Notes: generated by a model from the letters alone, not told the origin. DNA of 64,000 nt from Glycomyces paridis (GCF_004912155.1 NZ_STGX01000009.1:119578-183577), one strand, 5' to 3'. Positions 26,981 to 36,983 are shown, numbered from the stretch's first letter. Program-made: numbers and translations.

Positions 26981-27393
26981 TAGTTAACGAACCTACCTGT
27001 CGTGACCCCGGGCACGCCAGCCTTGAGACGGAATCGTTACGTTGAACTTCAGTGAACGTTTTCCCTGGTCTCATCCCACGCCCTTCCGTCGACGGTATCG
27101 GGGCGACCGCCCGCCGATTCCGTCATCGCGCGCGCACGGAACGATTCCGGGCTGTGATGACCGGCAATGGGTCCGTTCGGGTGAGGCCGCGTGATCTGAA
27201 CGTCCCCGACGGGCGGACGCGCCCGCGCAGCAGGCGTGCGCGCGGCGGCTGTGACCATCGACTCCCCGGGCCGGTCTACGGACGCCCGCCAAGGGTCAGT
27301 ACGCTCGTACTGTTAGGAGCGGTACGCTCCCGCGCCGCACCAGGGCGCGATCCGACCAGGCGCCGCGAGGGCGCAGGAGAGGTGTCGAAACCC
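26981..27393. other. Divergent intergenic region between the importer and icd
   Basis: No gene is supported here. Besides the importer operator, an inverted repeat CAGTACG-CT-CGTACTG (27297-27312) and a small hairpin GGAGCG-GTA-CGCTCC (27316-27330) lie 64-97 bp before the icd start. The octamer GTACGCTC is present in both. These may form the icd promoter/operator or a leader structure. Confidence 0.4.
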
Positions 27394-28614
27394 ATGTCGA
27401 AGATCAAGGTCGCGAACCCCGTCGTCGAACTCGACGGCGACGAGATGACCCGCATCATCTGGAGCAAGATCAAGGACGGGCTCATCCACCCCTACCTGGA
27501 CGTGGACCTGCGCTACTACGACCTCTCGATCGAGCACCGCGACGCCACCGACGACCAGGTCACCGTCGACGCCGCCAACGCGATCGCCGAGCACAACGTC
27601 GGCGTCAAGTGCGCGACCATCACCCCCGACGAGGCCCGCGTCGAGGAGTTCGGCCTCAAGAAGATGTGGCGCTCCCCCAACGGGACCATCCGCAACATCC
27701 TCGGCGGCGTCGTCTTCCGCGAGCCCATCATCATGAGCAACGTCCCCCGCCTCGTGCCCGGCTGGACCAAGCCCATCGTCATCGGCCGCCACGCCTTCGG
27801 CGACCAGTACCGCGCCACCGACTTCAAGGTCGACCGCCCCGGCACCCTCACCGTCTCCTTCACCCCCGACGACGGCTCCGAGCCCATCGAGTTCGAGGTG
27901 GTCAAGTACCCCGAGGCCGGCGGCGTCGCCCTCTCCATGTACAACTTCAAGAAGTCCATCGAGGACTTCGCGCGCGCCAGCTTCCGCTACGGCCTCCAGC
28001 GCAACTACCCCGTCTACATGTCCACCAAGAACACCATCCTCAAGGCCTACGACGGCATGTTCAAGGACGTGTTCCAGGAGGTCTTCGACGAGGAGTTCAA
28101 GGCCGAGTTCGAGGCCAAGGGCCTCACCTACGAGCACCGCCTCATCGACGACATGGTCGCCGCCGCGCTCAAGTGGGAGGGCGGCTACGTCTGGGCCTGC
28201 AAGAACTACGACGGCGACGTCCAGTCCGACATCGTCGCCCAGGGCTTCGGCTCGCTCGGCCTCATGACCTCCGTCCTCATGACCCCCGACGGCAAGACCG
28301 TCGAGGCCGAGGCCGCCCACGGCACCGTCACCCGCCACTACCGTGCCCACCAGCGCGGCGAGAAGACCTCGACCAACCCGATCGCCTCGATCTTCGCCTG
28401 GACCCGGGGCCTCGCCCACCGCGGCAAGCTCGACGGCACCCCCGAGGTCACCGGCTTCGCCGACACCCTCGAACGCGTCGTCATCGACACCGTCGAAGGC
28501 GGGCGCATGACCAAGGACCTCGCGCTCCTCATCGGCCGCGACGCCCCCTGGGAGACCACCGACGAGTTCCTCGACACGCTCTCGGAGAACCTGGCCAAGA
28601 AGATCGCCGGGTAG
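27394..28614 (+). CDS. icd: NADP-dependent isocitrate dehydrogenase (dimeric, eukaryote-like type)
   Basis: The enzyme oxidises isocitrate to 2-oxoglutarate in the TCA cycle. The 406-residue protein has the N-terminal signature [18 protein letters not shown], the substrate motif SPNGTIRN, and AHGTVTRHY plus [11 protein letters not shown] near the NADP site. Length and motifs fit the homodimeric subfamily, not the monomeric form used by many actinobacteria. ATG 27394 gives the conserved N-terminus. An in-frame GTG at 27382 is possible, but AGGAG at 27375 is poorly spaced for either start. Confidence 0.95.
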   Translation: MSKIKVANPVVELDGDEMTRIIWSKIKDGLIHPYLDVDLRYYDLSIEHRDATDDQVTVDAANAIAEHNVGVKCATITPDEARVEEFGLKKMWRSPNGTIRNILGGVVFREPIIMSNVPRLVPGWTKPIVIGRHAFGDQYRATDFKVDRPGTLTVSFTPDDGSEPIEFEVVKYPEAGGVALSMYNFKKSIEDFARASFRYGLQRNYPVYMSTKNTILKAYDGMFKDVFQEVFDEEFKAEFEAKGLTYEHRLIDDMVAAALKWEGGYVWACKNYDGDVQSDIVAQGFGSLGLMTSVLMTPDGKTVEAEAAHGTVTRHYRAHQRGEKTSTNPIASIFAWTRGLAHRGKLDGTPEVTGFADTLERVVIDTVEGGRMTKDLALLIGRDAPWETTDEFLDTLSENLAKKIAG

Positions 28615-28717
28615 CAGGCCGTAACCGGGCCCCCGCGGGCTCGTTTCACCAGCAGCGGTCACCGCGCGCACCGGACCGGCGACGGCCCGGCGCCGCAGCG
28701 GCCGTCCCTTCCCAGTT

Positions 28718-28764
28718 GGAGGCCCCGGCCGACGTGTGCAGTCGCACAGTCGGCAGGGGCCTCC
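28718..28764 (+). terminator. icd terminator
   Basis: GGAGGCCCC (28718-28726) pairs with GGGGCCTCC (28756-28764), with a further CCGAC/GTCGG pair inside. A C/T-rich run follows. Confidence 0.7.
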
Positions 28765-28824
28765 CCCCTTTCCCGGCTTGTAAACTGATCGGGTCACAAG
28801 TCGCAGAGCGAAAGGCAGACACAC

Positions 28825-29553
28825 GTGAGAGGCGTCATCCTCGCCGCCGGACAAGGTCAGCGCCTTCGCCCCGACACCGACCACCTGCCCAAGACGCTCC
28901 TGCCGGTCACCGCGACCGAGACGATCCTCGACACCATCGTGCGCGGCCTCGTCGAAGTCGGCGTGGCCGACCTCGCGATCACCGTCGGGCACGCGGCCGA
29001 GAAGATCCGCGAGCACGCCCCGGTCCTGGAGGACCGCTACGGCGCCCGCGTCGCCATCGTCGACAACGACAAACCCCACTGGAACAACGCGTACTCGCTG
29101 TGGACGGCCCGCGGCCACTTCGCCGACGGCGCGATCCTCGTCAACGGTGACACCGTCCACCCCACCAGCGTCGAGCGGTCCCTCCTGGCCGCCGCCGAGG
29201 ACGACCCGCGCCTGCTCCTGGCCCTGGACGACCACAAGACGCTCACCGAGGAGGCCATGAAGGTCCGCACCGGCCCCGGCGGCGTCGAGCTCATCCACAA
29301 GGCCCAGCCGGTCGAGTCGGCCGCGGGGGAGTACATCGGCGTCAGCCTCATCCCCGCCGCCGTGGCCGAGGACCTCGTCAAGGCCCTCGAAGCGACCTTC
29401 GAGCGCGACACGACCCTCTACTACGAGGACGCTTATCAATTGCTGGCCGAGGCCGGGCGGATCGGGACGGTCTCGACCGGGCCCGTCGCCTGGACCGAGG
29501 TCGACGACCACGCCGACTGGGCGCTGGCGAAGGCCATCCTGAAGGACCTGTAG
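28825..29553 (+). CDS. Sugar/alcohol-phosphate nucleotidyltransferase (NTP_transferase family)
   Basis: The 242-residue protein begins with the nucleotide-binding signature GVILAAGQGQRL and PKTLLPV, typical of enzymes that activate a sugar or alcohol phosphate as an NDP (often CDP) derivative. VNGDTV near residue 110 is the metal/product motif. It resembles the phosphocholine-cytidylyltransferase-like group found beside glycerol-1-phosphate dehydrogenases in actinobacteria. GTG at 28825 is the start. Its stop overlaps the next gene start by one base. I infer CDP-polyol or CDP-glycerol formation for a wall polymer. Confidence 0.8.
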   Translation: MRGVILAAGQGQRLRPDTDHLPKTLLPVTATETILDTIVRGLVEVGVADLAITVGHAAEKIREHAPVLEDRYGARVAIVDNDKPHWNNAYSLWTARGHFADGAILVNGDTVHPTSVERSLLAAAEDDPRLLLALDDHKTLTEEAMKVRTGPGGVELIHKAQPVESAAGEYIGVSLIPAAVAEDLVKALEATFERDTTLYYEDAYQLLAEAGRIGTVSTGPVAWTEVDDHADWALAKAILKDL

Positions 29554-30608
29554 TGCCGACCTTCGCCCGCACCGTCCTGGCGCCGATCACCGTCGAGGTC
29601 TCCGCCGGCGCGGTCGCGCGCCTGCCGGAGCTGCTCGCGGACTCGCGGATCTCCTCGGGCGGTCGCGTCGCCGTCGCGCTGGGGCCGGGCCTGGGCGAGA
29701 CGATCGCGGCCGAACTCGACCACCTCCCGGACGCGACCGTCCACACCGTCAAGCCCGGGAGCCTCGACAGCGCGAAGGAGCTGACGCGGCGCCTGCGCGA
29801 CGACCACCGGGTCGACGCGCTCGTGGGCATCGGCGGCGGCAAGCTGCTCGACACCGCGAAGTGGGCGGCCTCCGACCTGGGCCTGCCGATGGTCTCGGTC
29901 GCCACGAGCCTCGCCCACGACGGCCTCGCGTCCCCCACGGCCTCGCTCGAACGCGACGGCGTCTCGGTCTCCTACGGGGTGCACCCGCCGCTGGCGGTGC
30001 TCGCCGACCTCGACTTCATCCGCCAGGCCCCCGCGCACCAGCTGCGGTCCGGGATCGGGGACGCGCTGACGAACCTCTCGGCGGTCGCCGACTGGCAGCT
30101 CTCCCACGAGGTGAACGGCGAGCCCGTCGACGGCCTCGCCGCGGCCATCGCCCGCACCGGCGCCGAGGCGGTCCTGCGCCACCCCGGCGGCATCGGCGAC
30201 GACGCGTTCCTGTCGACCCTCGCCGACGCGCTCATCCAGGGTGGCCTCGCCTCCAGCATGGCCGGGTCCTCCCGTCCCTGCTCGGGCGGCTGCCACGAGA
30301 TCGCGCACGCGCTCGAAGCGCTCCACCCCGGTCTCGCCACGCACGGCGCCGAGGGGGCGCTCGGCGCCCTCGTGTGCACCTGGCTGCGCGGCGACCTCGC
30401 CCTGTTCAAGGAGCTGTCGGCGGCCATGCGGCGGCACGGGTTGCCGCGCACCGCAGATGAATTGGGTCTGAACACGGCCGAGCTCGCCACAGCGGTGGCC
30501 TATGCGCCGAGGACCCGCCCAGGCCGTTATACGATTCTCGAACATCGTGAACTGGACTCGGTGGCGCTGGAGCGACACCTGACGGAGATGATGCATGAGC
30601 TCGACTAG
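29553..30608 (+). CDS. Glycerol-1-phosphate dehydrogenase family protein (EgsA/AraM-like)
   Basis: The 351-residue member of the metal-dependent alcohol dehydrogenase superfamily has GIGGGKLLDTAKWAA (NAD-binding, about 90-104). The G1PDH-specific block is ATSLAHDGLASPTASL. Metal-binding residues lie in SGIGDALTN, SGGCHEIAHAL and ATHGAEGAL. Known enzymes reduce dihydroxyacetone phosphate to sn-glycerol-1-phosphate, the archaeal lipid backbone; AraM is a Bacillus example. The start is a GTG coupled to the upstream transferase gene, and the end overlaps the exporter gene by 14 bases. The three genes should work together, probably in polyol-phosphate polymer synthesis. Confidence 0.82.
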   Translation: MPTFARTVLAPITVEVSAGAVARLPELLADSRISSGGRVAVALGPGLGETIAAELDHLPDATVHTVKPGSLDSAKELTRRLRDDHRVDALVGIGGGKLLDTAKWAASDLGLPMVSVATSLAHDGLASPTASLERDGVSVSYGVHPPLAVLADLDFIRQAPAHQLRSGIGDALTNLSAVADWQLSHEVNGEPVDGLAAAIARTGAEAVLRHPGGIGDDAFLSTLADALIQGGLASSMAGSSRPCSGGCHEIAHALEALHPGLATHGAEGALGALVCTWLRGDLALFKELSAAMRRHGLPRTADELGLNTAELATAVAYAPRTRPGRYTILEHRELDSVALERHLTEMMHELD

Positions 30609-32214
30609 CCCGCACCCCGACGGAGTCTCCGGCCCAGCCGGCGGCGGCGACGGGAGCCCGGACACCTTCGACCCGGCCGCTCCCCAAGGCGGTTTCGGCA
30701 CCGGGCCCTCGGGCTCCCCCGCGGGCTACCCGCCGGGGGCCATGAGCTCGGGATCGGCGGCTTTCGCGAGCCCGCCGCCGTCGGCGGCCCCGGGCATCAC
30801 CCCGCAGCCGCCCCACCCCGTCCAGGGGCAGCCGCCGCAGGGCTACGGCGCCGGTCCGGCCTCCTTCCCCGCGCCCGCCGCGCAGCAGCCGGCCGCCTAC
30901 GGCGCCCCGGCGCACCGTCCCCAGCAGGCGCCCTACGGCGCCCCGCAGGGCCAGCCGAACCCGCAGCAGCCGTACGGCCCCTCGCAGCCGCGCAACCCCT
31001 CGCCGCCCTACGGCGGGGCGCCGCACCCGGGCGGCCAGCCCGGCCCGTACGGCCAGCCGCCCCAAGGGCAGCCGACCGCGCCGCCGCCGAACCCGGCGCC
31101 CTACGGCCACCCGACGCCTCCTCCCGCGGCTCAGCCTCCGGCGACCGCGCCGTATGCGGCGGCCCCCCAGGGCCCGCCGCACGCGCCCGGCCAGGTCCCC
31201 CCGGCCCCGCACGCGACCCGCATCGAGCCGGGCCGCGACATGCCGATGGCCGGGGCCTCCCCGATCCGCCGGAACCTCGACGACACCGCCGAACTGCCGG
31301 CGTTCCTCGACTCCGCCCGCAGCGACGAGCGCCCCATCGGCGCCAAGCCCGAGAGCAGCGAGGCCGAGACCAAGCCGCTGAAGCGGAAGTTCCCGCTGAC
31401 GACCGGCTTCACCGCGCTCCTGCGCCACCGCTACTCGCTGTCGGTCCTCGTCCGCCGCGACCTCGCCGTCAAGTACCAGTCGACGGCGATGGGCTACATG
31501 TGGTCGCTCATCGAGCCGGTCAGCCTCGCGCTCATCTACTGGTTCGTGTTCGGCCTGCTCTTCGACAGCGGCCGGGCGATGCCCGAGGGCGCCGAGAACG
31601 TCGGCTACATCCTCTTCATCGTCTCCGGCATCTTCGCCTACCAGTGGTTCAGCTCCGCGACCAGCGAGGGCGCCAAGTCCCTCGGCGGGCAGTCGAGCCT
31701 CATCACCGTCATGAAGGTGCCCCGAGAGGTCTTCCCGGTCTCGAAGGTCTTCGCGCGCTTCGCCGAATACGTCGTCGGCTTCCCGATCCTCCTGATCATC
31801 GCCGTCATCTACGGCGGCACCTTCGGGCTCAACCTGCTGTGGCTCATCCCCGCGATCCTCGTGCAGGCCATGCTGCTCACCGGCATGGTGTTCATCCTCT
31901 CCGCCGCCAACGTCCTGTTCAAGGACGTGCAGCGGTTCCTGAGCCTGTTCATGCGCCTCCTGTTCTACGCATCGGCGATCATCTACCCGATCACCCAGGT
32001 CGAGACGGCGCTCAAGGACCACCCGCTCGTCTACGACCTCTACTCGGTGAACCCGCTCATCGGCATCTTCTCGATGCACCGCGCGGTCTTCATCCCCGAG
32101 TTCGCGCCCAGCTGGTTCCAGCTCGGCACGGCCGTCGGCGTCTCGACGTTCCTGCTGTTCTTCGGACGCTGGATCTTCTACAAGCTCGAACCGCGCGTCC
32201 TCAAGGCGCTCTAG
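30595..32214 (+). CDS. ABC-2 polysaccharide/teichoic acid exporter permease with long proline-rich N-terminus
   Basis: The first 255 or so of 539 residues are Pro/Gly/Gln-rich and likely disordered in the cytoplasm. The rest is a TagG/Wzm/RfbA-type permease with six helices. SVLVRRDLAVKYQSTAMGYM is the usual amphipathic entry motif, followed by WSLIEPVSLALIYW. Such permeases export undecaprenyl-linked glycans or teichoic acids with a TagH/Wzt ATPase, which is absent from this window. The start lies inside the preceding dehydrogenase gene. A terminator follows. Confidence 0.85.
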   Translation: MSSTSPHPDGVSGPAGGGDGSPDTFDPAAPQGGFGTGPSGSPAGYPPGAMSSGSAAFASPPPSAAPGITPQPPHPVQGQPPQGYGAGPASFPAPAAQQPAAYGAPAHRPQQAPYGAPQGQPNPQQPYGPSQPRNPSPPYGGAPHPGGQPGPYGQPPQGQPTAPPPNPAPYGHPTPPPAAQPPATAPYAAAPQGPPHAPGQVPPAPHATRIEPGRDMPMAGASPIRRNLDDTAELPAFLDSARSDERPIGAKPESSEAETKPLKRKFPLTTGFTALLRHRYSLSVLVRRDLAVKYQSTAMGYMWSLIEPVSLALIYWFVFGLLFDSGRAMPEGAENVGYILFIVSGIFAYQWFSSATSEGAKSLGGQSSLITVMKVPREVFPVSKVFARFAEYVVGFPILLIIAVIYGGTFGLNLLWLIPAILVQAMLLTGMVFILSAANVLFKDVQRFLSLFMRLLFYASAIIYPITQVETALKDHPLVYDLYSVNPLIGIFSMHRAVFIPEFAPSWFQLGTAVGVSTFLLFFGRWIFYKLEPRVLKAL

Positions 32215-32220
32215 GCACCA

Positions 32221-32254
32221 CGGCCCCGACCACCCGGTCGGGGCCGCTTTTTGT
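32221..32254 (+). terminator. Intrinsic terminator after the exporter permease
   Basis: An 11-bp perfect stem (32221-32231 with 32236-32246) has an ACCC loop and is followed by CTTTTTGTT, the most classical terminator in the window. It separates the three-gene exporter operon from the acyltransferases. Confidence 0.92.
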
Positions 32255-32336
32255 TCGCCCCGGCTCCCCCCGCCGTTCACCGCCGCTTCGCCTTCGCGGC
32301 GGAGGATGTGCCGATGCCCGCCCGCCGCGCCGCTTC

Positions 32337-34433
32337 ATGACCGCCCTCGAACGCGACACGCTCCTGCTGCCGCGCATCGCCGCCCCGGCCTCCTGGAAGG
32401 GCACGGGTTTCCGGGCCGACGTGCAGGGCCTGCGCGCCGTCGCGGTCGGCCTCGTCCTGCTCTCCCACGCCGGACTCCCCGGCTTCGCGGGCGGCTACGT
32501 CGGCGTCGACGTGTTCTTCGTGCTCTCCGGCTTCCTCATCACCTCCCTGCTGGTGAAGGAGGTCTTCGACACCGGGCGGATCTCCATCGCCGGGTTCTAC
32601 GCCCGCCGCGCCCGCCGCATCCTCCCCGCCGCCAGCGCGGCCCTCATCGCGACCGTCGCCGCCGCGTGGCTGTGGTTCCCCGTCACCCGCCTCGAAGCGG
32701 TCATGCACGACGCGCTCGCCGTCGTCGTCTACCTCGTCAACTACCGCTTCATCGCCGAGCAGACCGAGTACCTCAACGCCGACCAGATGCCCTCGCCGTT
32801 CCAGCAGTACTGGTCCCTCGCGGTCGAAGAGCAGTTCTACCTGGTCTGGCCGCTGCTGCTCCTCGTGCTCCTGCTGCTGGTGCGCCGCAACCCGAAACGC
32901 CTCGTCGCGGCCGGGATCGCGGCCTCGGCGGCCGTCTTCGCCGCCACCCTCGCCCTCTCGGTCGCCGTCACCGCCGCCTCGCAGCCCACCGCCTACTACG
33001 CCGCCCACACCCGCGCCTGGGAGCTCGCCGCCGGGGCGCTCCTCGCCCTGACCCTGCCGCGGTTGCGGCGCCTGCCTCGGGCGGTCGCGGCCGTGCTCGG
33101 CCTCGGCGGCCTCGCCGCGATCGGCGCCTCCGGGGTGCTCTACACCGAGGCGACACCGTTCCCGGGGTACGCCGCGCTCGCGCCGGTCCTGGGCACCGCC
33201 GCGGTCATCGCCGCCGGGACCGCCGGGCCGAACCCCGCCGCGTCGCTGCTCGCCGCCGCGCCGTTCCAGTTCCTCGGGCGGATCTCCTACAGCCTGTACC
33301 TGTGGCACTGGCCGATCCTCATCCTCGCGCCGCTCGCGCTCGGCGCCGAGCCCTCGCTGCTGCTCAACCTCATCCTGCTCACCGCCACCGTCGGGGTCGC
33401 GCAGCTGTCCTACGCGTGGATCGAGACCCCCGCGCGCACGTGGCGGCCGCTCAAGCGCGACCTCGCCGGGCTCGCGACCGGCCTCGTCTGCTCGCTCCTC
33501 GGCGTCGCCGCGGTCCTGGCCCTGACCCTGTGGTTCCCCAAAGCGCCTGCGGCCGAAGCGGTCGACCTCGCCGCCGTCGAACGCGCCGCCGACCTCGCCG
33601 CGCTCCAGGAGGGCCTCGCCGACGGCCTCGCGCTCGAGTCCGTGCCCGCCGACCTCGCCCCGCCGCTGCCCGAGGTCGCCGGCGACCGGCCCGCGACCTA
33701 CGACGGCGACTGCCACCTCGACTTCGAGTCGACCGCGCTGCCCGAGGGCTGCGTGTGGGGCGACCCGGAGTCGGGCACCGACGTCGTCCTCTTCGGCGAC
33801 TCCCATGCCGCCCAGTGGTTTCCGGCCCTCAACGCGATCGCCGAGGAGGAGGGCTGGCGGCTGCTGAGCCGCACGAAGAGCTCCTGCACGCCCGTCGACG
33901 TCCCCGTCGGCAGCGTCCAGGCCGAAGGCGAGTACACCCAGTGCCGCGAATGGCGCGAGCACGTCTACGACGAGATCGACGTGCTCCGGCCCGAACTCGT
34001 CGTCATCGGCACCTCCGACAACGCCACCCCCCTCGGCGCCGACGACCCCGCCGCCGCCTGGGCCGACGGCTGGACCGCCGCCCTCGACCGCGTCGGCGCC
34101 GCCGCCGCGAACGTGGCCGTTCTCACCGACACCCCTTGGGCCACCGGCGAAGCGGCCCCCGACTGCCTCGCCCTCCACCCCGACGCCCCCGCCGACTGCC
34201 TCCAGAGCGACCCCTACGCCCTGTCCCACCTGGACAACCGCACCGCCGGCCTCGCCGCCGTCGCAGCCTCCGACGCGCTCCTGGTCGACACCGAGCCGTG
34301 GTTCTGCCTCGACGGACGCTGCCCCCTCGTCGTCGGCGGCCTCCTCGTCTACCGCGACAAGCACCACATCTCCACCCCGTACGCGGTCGCCCTCGCCACC
34401 CTCCTCGCCGACGCCCTGCCCGATCTGCGGTAA
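32337..34433 (+). CDS. OafA/YrhL-type membrane acyltransferase with C-terminal SGNH domain (copy 1)
   Basis: The 698-residue protein has an acyltransferase-3 membrane domain (about 20-400, ten or more helices) with RADVQGLRAVAV, the Arg-rich YARRARRILPA loop and QYWSLAVEEQFYLVWP. The C-terminal SGNH esterase-fold domain has GDSHAAQW with Ser489 and the Asp674/His677 pair in YRDKHH. Such proteins O-acetylate surface glycans, moving acetyl groups across the membrane. ATG 32337 is used. It is a tandem paralogue of the next gene. Confidence 0.92.
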   Translation: MTALERDTLLLPRIAAPASWKGTGFRADVQGLRAVAVGLVLLSHAGLPGFAGGYVGVDVFFVLSGFLITSLLVKEVFDTGRISIAGFYARRARRILPAASAALIATVAAAWLWFPVTRLEAVMHDALAVVVYLVNYRFIAEQTEYLNADQMPSPFQQYWSLAVEEQFYLVWPLLLLVLLLLVRRNPKRLVAAGIAASAAVFAATLALSVAVTAASQPTAYYAAHTRAWELAAGALLALTLPRLRRLPRAVAAVLGLGGLAAIGASGVLYTEATPFPGYAALAPVLGTAAVIAAGTAGPNPAASLLAAAPFQFLGRISYSLYLWHWPILILAPLALGAEPSLLLNLILLTATVGVAQLSYAWIETPARTWRPLKRDLAGLATGLVCSLLGVAAVLALTLWFPKAPAAEAVDLAAVERAADLAALQEGLADGLALESVPADLAPPLPEVAGDRPATYDGDCHLDFESTALPEGCVWGDPESGTDVVLFGDSHAAQWFPALNAIAEEEGWRLLSRTKSSCTPVDVPVGSVQAEGEYTQCREWREHVYDEIDVLRPELVVIGTSDNATPLGADDPAAAWADGWTAALDRVGAAAANVAVLTDTPWATGEAAPDCLALHPDAPADCLQSDPYALSHLDNRTAGLAAVAASDALLVDTEPWFCLDGRCPLVVGGLLVYRDKHHISTPYAVALATLLADALPDLR

Positions 34434-34617
34434 TACGCACCCCGCGCGACCGGTCGGGGCGGGTCCGACTCGCGAATGCTCGGTACGATGATCCCTACGG
34501 ACCCTTCCGCAGTCCTCGACGGACGGGCCGGCACCACCCAGCCGCCCGGCGAACCACCGGCGCCTAGGATGGGGCGACCCGACGCCTCGGCACCCCGTAG
34601 ACGGAGACTTTCTCACC

Positions 34618-36912
34618 ATGACCTCGCCCCAACCCCCCAGGCCCCAGAACCGGACCACCGCGGGGGCGGTCAACGAGGAGACCCTCCACCTACCCCTCAC
34701 CACCCCCGGCCCCGCCGTCCCGATGGGCCCGCCGCCCGCCGCCGCCCCCGGACCCTTCCCCCCGCGCACCGCCCCCAACCCCTACCCCCCGCGTCCCGCG
34801 TTCAGAGCCCCCGCCCCGCCCCCGCCCGCCGCCCCGGTCCCCGCGAAGGCCCCGCGTCGCCCGCTCGAACGCTGGGAGGGCGTCGGCTTCCGCCCCGACA
34901 TCCAAGGGCTGCGCGCCGTCGCAGTGCTCCTCGTCCTGCTCTCGCACGCCGGGTTCGGGTTCTTCGCGGGCGGCTACGTCGGCGTCGACGTGTTCTTCGT
35001 CCTCTCCGGATTCCTCATCACCTCGCTGCTGGTGAAGGAGGTCTTCGACACCGGGAAGGTGTCCATCGCCGGGTTCTACGCCCGCCGGGCCCGCCGCATC
35101 CTCCCCGCGGCCAGCCTCGTCACCGTCGCCACGATCGCCGGCGCGTGGCTGTGGTTTCCGATCACCCGGCTCGAAGCGGTGATGCAGGACGCGTTCACCG
35201 TCATCGTCTACGTCGTGAACTACCGGCTCATCGCCCAGGAGTCGGAGTACCTCAACGCCGACCAGATGCCCTCGCCGTTCCAGCAGTACTGGTCCCTCGC
35301 CGTGGAGGAGCAGTTCTACCTGGTCTGGCCGCTGCTGCTGCTCGGCCTGCTGCTGCTGGTCAAGAAGGACCCGCGCCGACTGGTGGCCGCCGGTGCCGCG
35401 CTCGCCGCGGCGGTGCTGGTCATCAGCCTGGTCGCGTCGGTCTTCGTCACCGAGCAGGCGCCGACGGCCGCCTACTACGGGGCGCACACCCGGGCCTGGG
35501 AGCTCGCGGCGGGAGCCCTGCTCGCCCTGTCGCTGCCGGTGCTGAAGCGGACGCCGAAATACCTGGCCTGGGTCCTGGGGATCGTCGGCCTCGCCGCGAT
35601 CGTCGGTGCGGGGGTGCTGTACTCGGAGGCCACCCCGTTCCCCGGTTACACCGCGATCCTGCCGGTGGTGGGGACGATGCTCGTCATCACCGCCGGCTCG
35701 GCCCCCGGCGCCACCCCGGCCGCCCGACTCCTGGGAACCGGCCCGTTCCAGTTCGTCGGCCGGATCTCCTACAGCCTGTACCTGTGGCACTGGCCGGTGC
35801 TCATCCTCGTGCCGCTCGCGGTCGACGCCGAGCCCTCGATCGCGCTCAACGTCGTGCTCATCCTCGGCTCGTTCGCCTTGGCGCAGCTCTCCTACCGGTA
35901 CGTCGAGCAGCCGGTCCGCACGGCGAAGCCGTTCAAGTCCGGCAAGGTGTGGGGGCTGGTCGTCGGCGTCGTCTGCTCGGTCGTGTCGGTCGCCGTCGTG
36001 GTCGCCGCCGTGACGACCGGACCGGTCGCCGGGGACGCGGACGACGACGACCCCCCGGTCGAGGCGATCGAGGAGGTCTCCGCCATGGAGCTGGCCCTCA
36101 CGGAGGGTCTGACGCTCGAAACCGTCCCCGAGGACGTGGTCGAGGTGCTCGGCGGGATCCAGGACGACCGAGGCGGCGTGTTCGACAACGGGTGCCTGCT
36201 GCCCTTCGACGCGACCGAGCCTGCGGACGACTGCGTGTTCGGCGACACCGACGCGGACACCACCGTGGTGCTGATGGGCGACTCCCATGCTGCGCAGTGG
36301 TTCCCCGCCGTCGAGGCCATCGCGCTCGAGGCCGGGTGGCGGCTGGTGGTGCACACCAAGGGCTCGTGCCCGGTCGCGTCGGTGACCGTCGACAACGACG
36401 CGGTCGACGGACGCTACGGCGAATGCGACGACTGGCGCGCGGCGGTGCTCGACGAGATCGACGAACTCGAGCCCGCCATGGTCATCGTCAGCTCCTCCCT
36501 CTCCTACGACCTGCGCGGCGTCGACGAGGGCGGGTCGGAGGAGTGGGCCGCGGGCTGGTCGAGGGCCGCACGCCGACTGGTGGCGGCCTCACCGAACGTC
36601 GTCGCCCTCACCGACACCCCGAGGGCGCCGTTCGACGCGGCCGACTGCCTCGCGCTGCACCTCGAGGAAGCCACCGAGTGCGTGTTCCCCTCGGAGCCCG
36701 CGATGCTCGACCTGGACTGGCGCGAGGCGGAGGCGGACGCCTGGGAGCGGGAGGGGATCGCCTCGGTCGACACCACCGGATGGTTCTGCATCGACGGATC
36801 CTGTCCGGCGGTCGTGAGCGACACACTCGTCTACCGCGACTCGAACCACATCACGCATCAGTACATGGCGGTGCTGCAACCGCTGCTGGCCGAGGCGCTG
36901 CCGCGGCCGTAG
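34618..36912 (+). CDS. OafA/YrhL-type membrane acyltransferase with C-terminal SGNH domain (copy 2)
   Basis: The 764-residue paralogue of the upstream gene is longer because of a Pro-rich, probably cytoplasmic N-terminus of about 85 residues. The membrane domain repeats DIQGLRAVAV, YARRARRILPA and QYWSLAVEEQFYLVWP. The SGNH domain has GDSHAAQW with Ser556 and Asp741/His744 in YRDSNH. Strong similarity over the whole shared length indicates tandem duplication. Different acceptor positions on the same polymer are a reasonable guess. A gap of about 180 bp separates the pair, so each may have its own promoter. Confidence 0.92.
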   Translation: MTSPQPPRPQNRTTAGAVNEETLHLPLTTPGPAVPMGPPPAAAPGPFPPRTAPNPYPPRPAFRAPAPPPPAAPVPAKAPRRPLERWEGVGFRPDIQGLRAVAVLLVLLSHAGFGFFAGGYVGVDVFFVLSGFLITSLLVKEVFDTGKVSIAGFYARRARRILPAASLVTVATIAGAWLWFPITRLEAVMQDAFTVIVYVVNYRLIAQESEYLNADQMPSPFQQYWSLAVEEQFYLVWPLLLLGLLLLVKKDPRRLVAAGAALAAAVLVISLVASVFVTEQAPTAAYYGAHTRAWELAAGALLALSLPVLKRTPKYLAWVLGIVGLAAIVGAGVLYSEATPFPGYTAILPVVGTMLVITAGSAPGATPAARLLGTGPFQFVGRISYSLYLWHWPVLILVPLAVDAEPSIALNVVLILGSFALAQLSYRYVEQPVRTAKPFKSGKVWGLVVGVVCSVVSVAVVVAAVTTGPVAGDADDDDPPVEAIEEVSAMELALTEGLTLETVPEDVVEVLGGIQDDRGGVFDNGCLLPFDATEPADDCVFGDTDADTTVVLMGDSHAAQWFPAVEAIALEAGWRLVVHTKGSCPVASVTVDNDAVDGRYGECDDWRAAVLDEIDELEPAMVIVSSSLSYDLRGVDEGGSEEWAAGWSRAARRLVAASPNVVALTDTPRAPFDAADCLALHLEEATECVFPSEPAMLDLDWREAEADAWEREGIASVDTTGWFCIDGSCPAVVSDTLVYRDSNHITHQYMAVLQPLLAEALPRP

Positions 36913-36983
36913 CCCTCCGTACGCCAGGTCGCACCGGAACTCGTGGGCAGGGGGTCTAGCTGCGCACATGCTAGCATCGAGCT

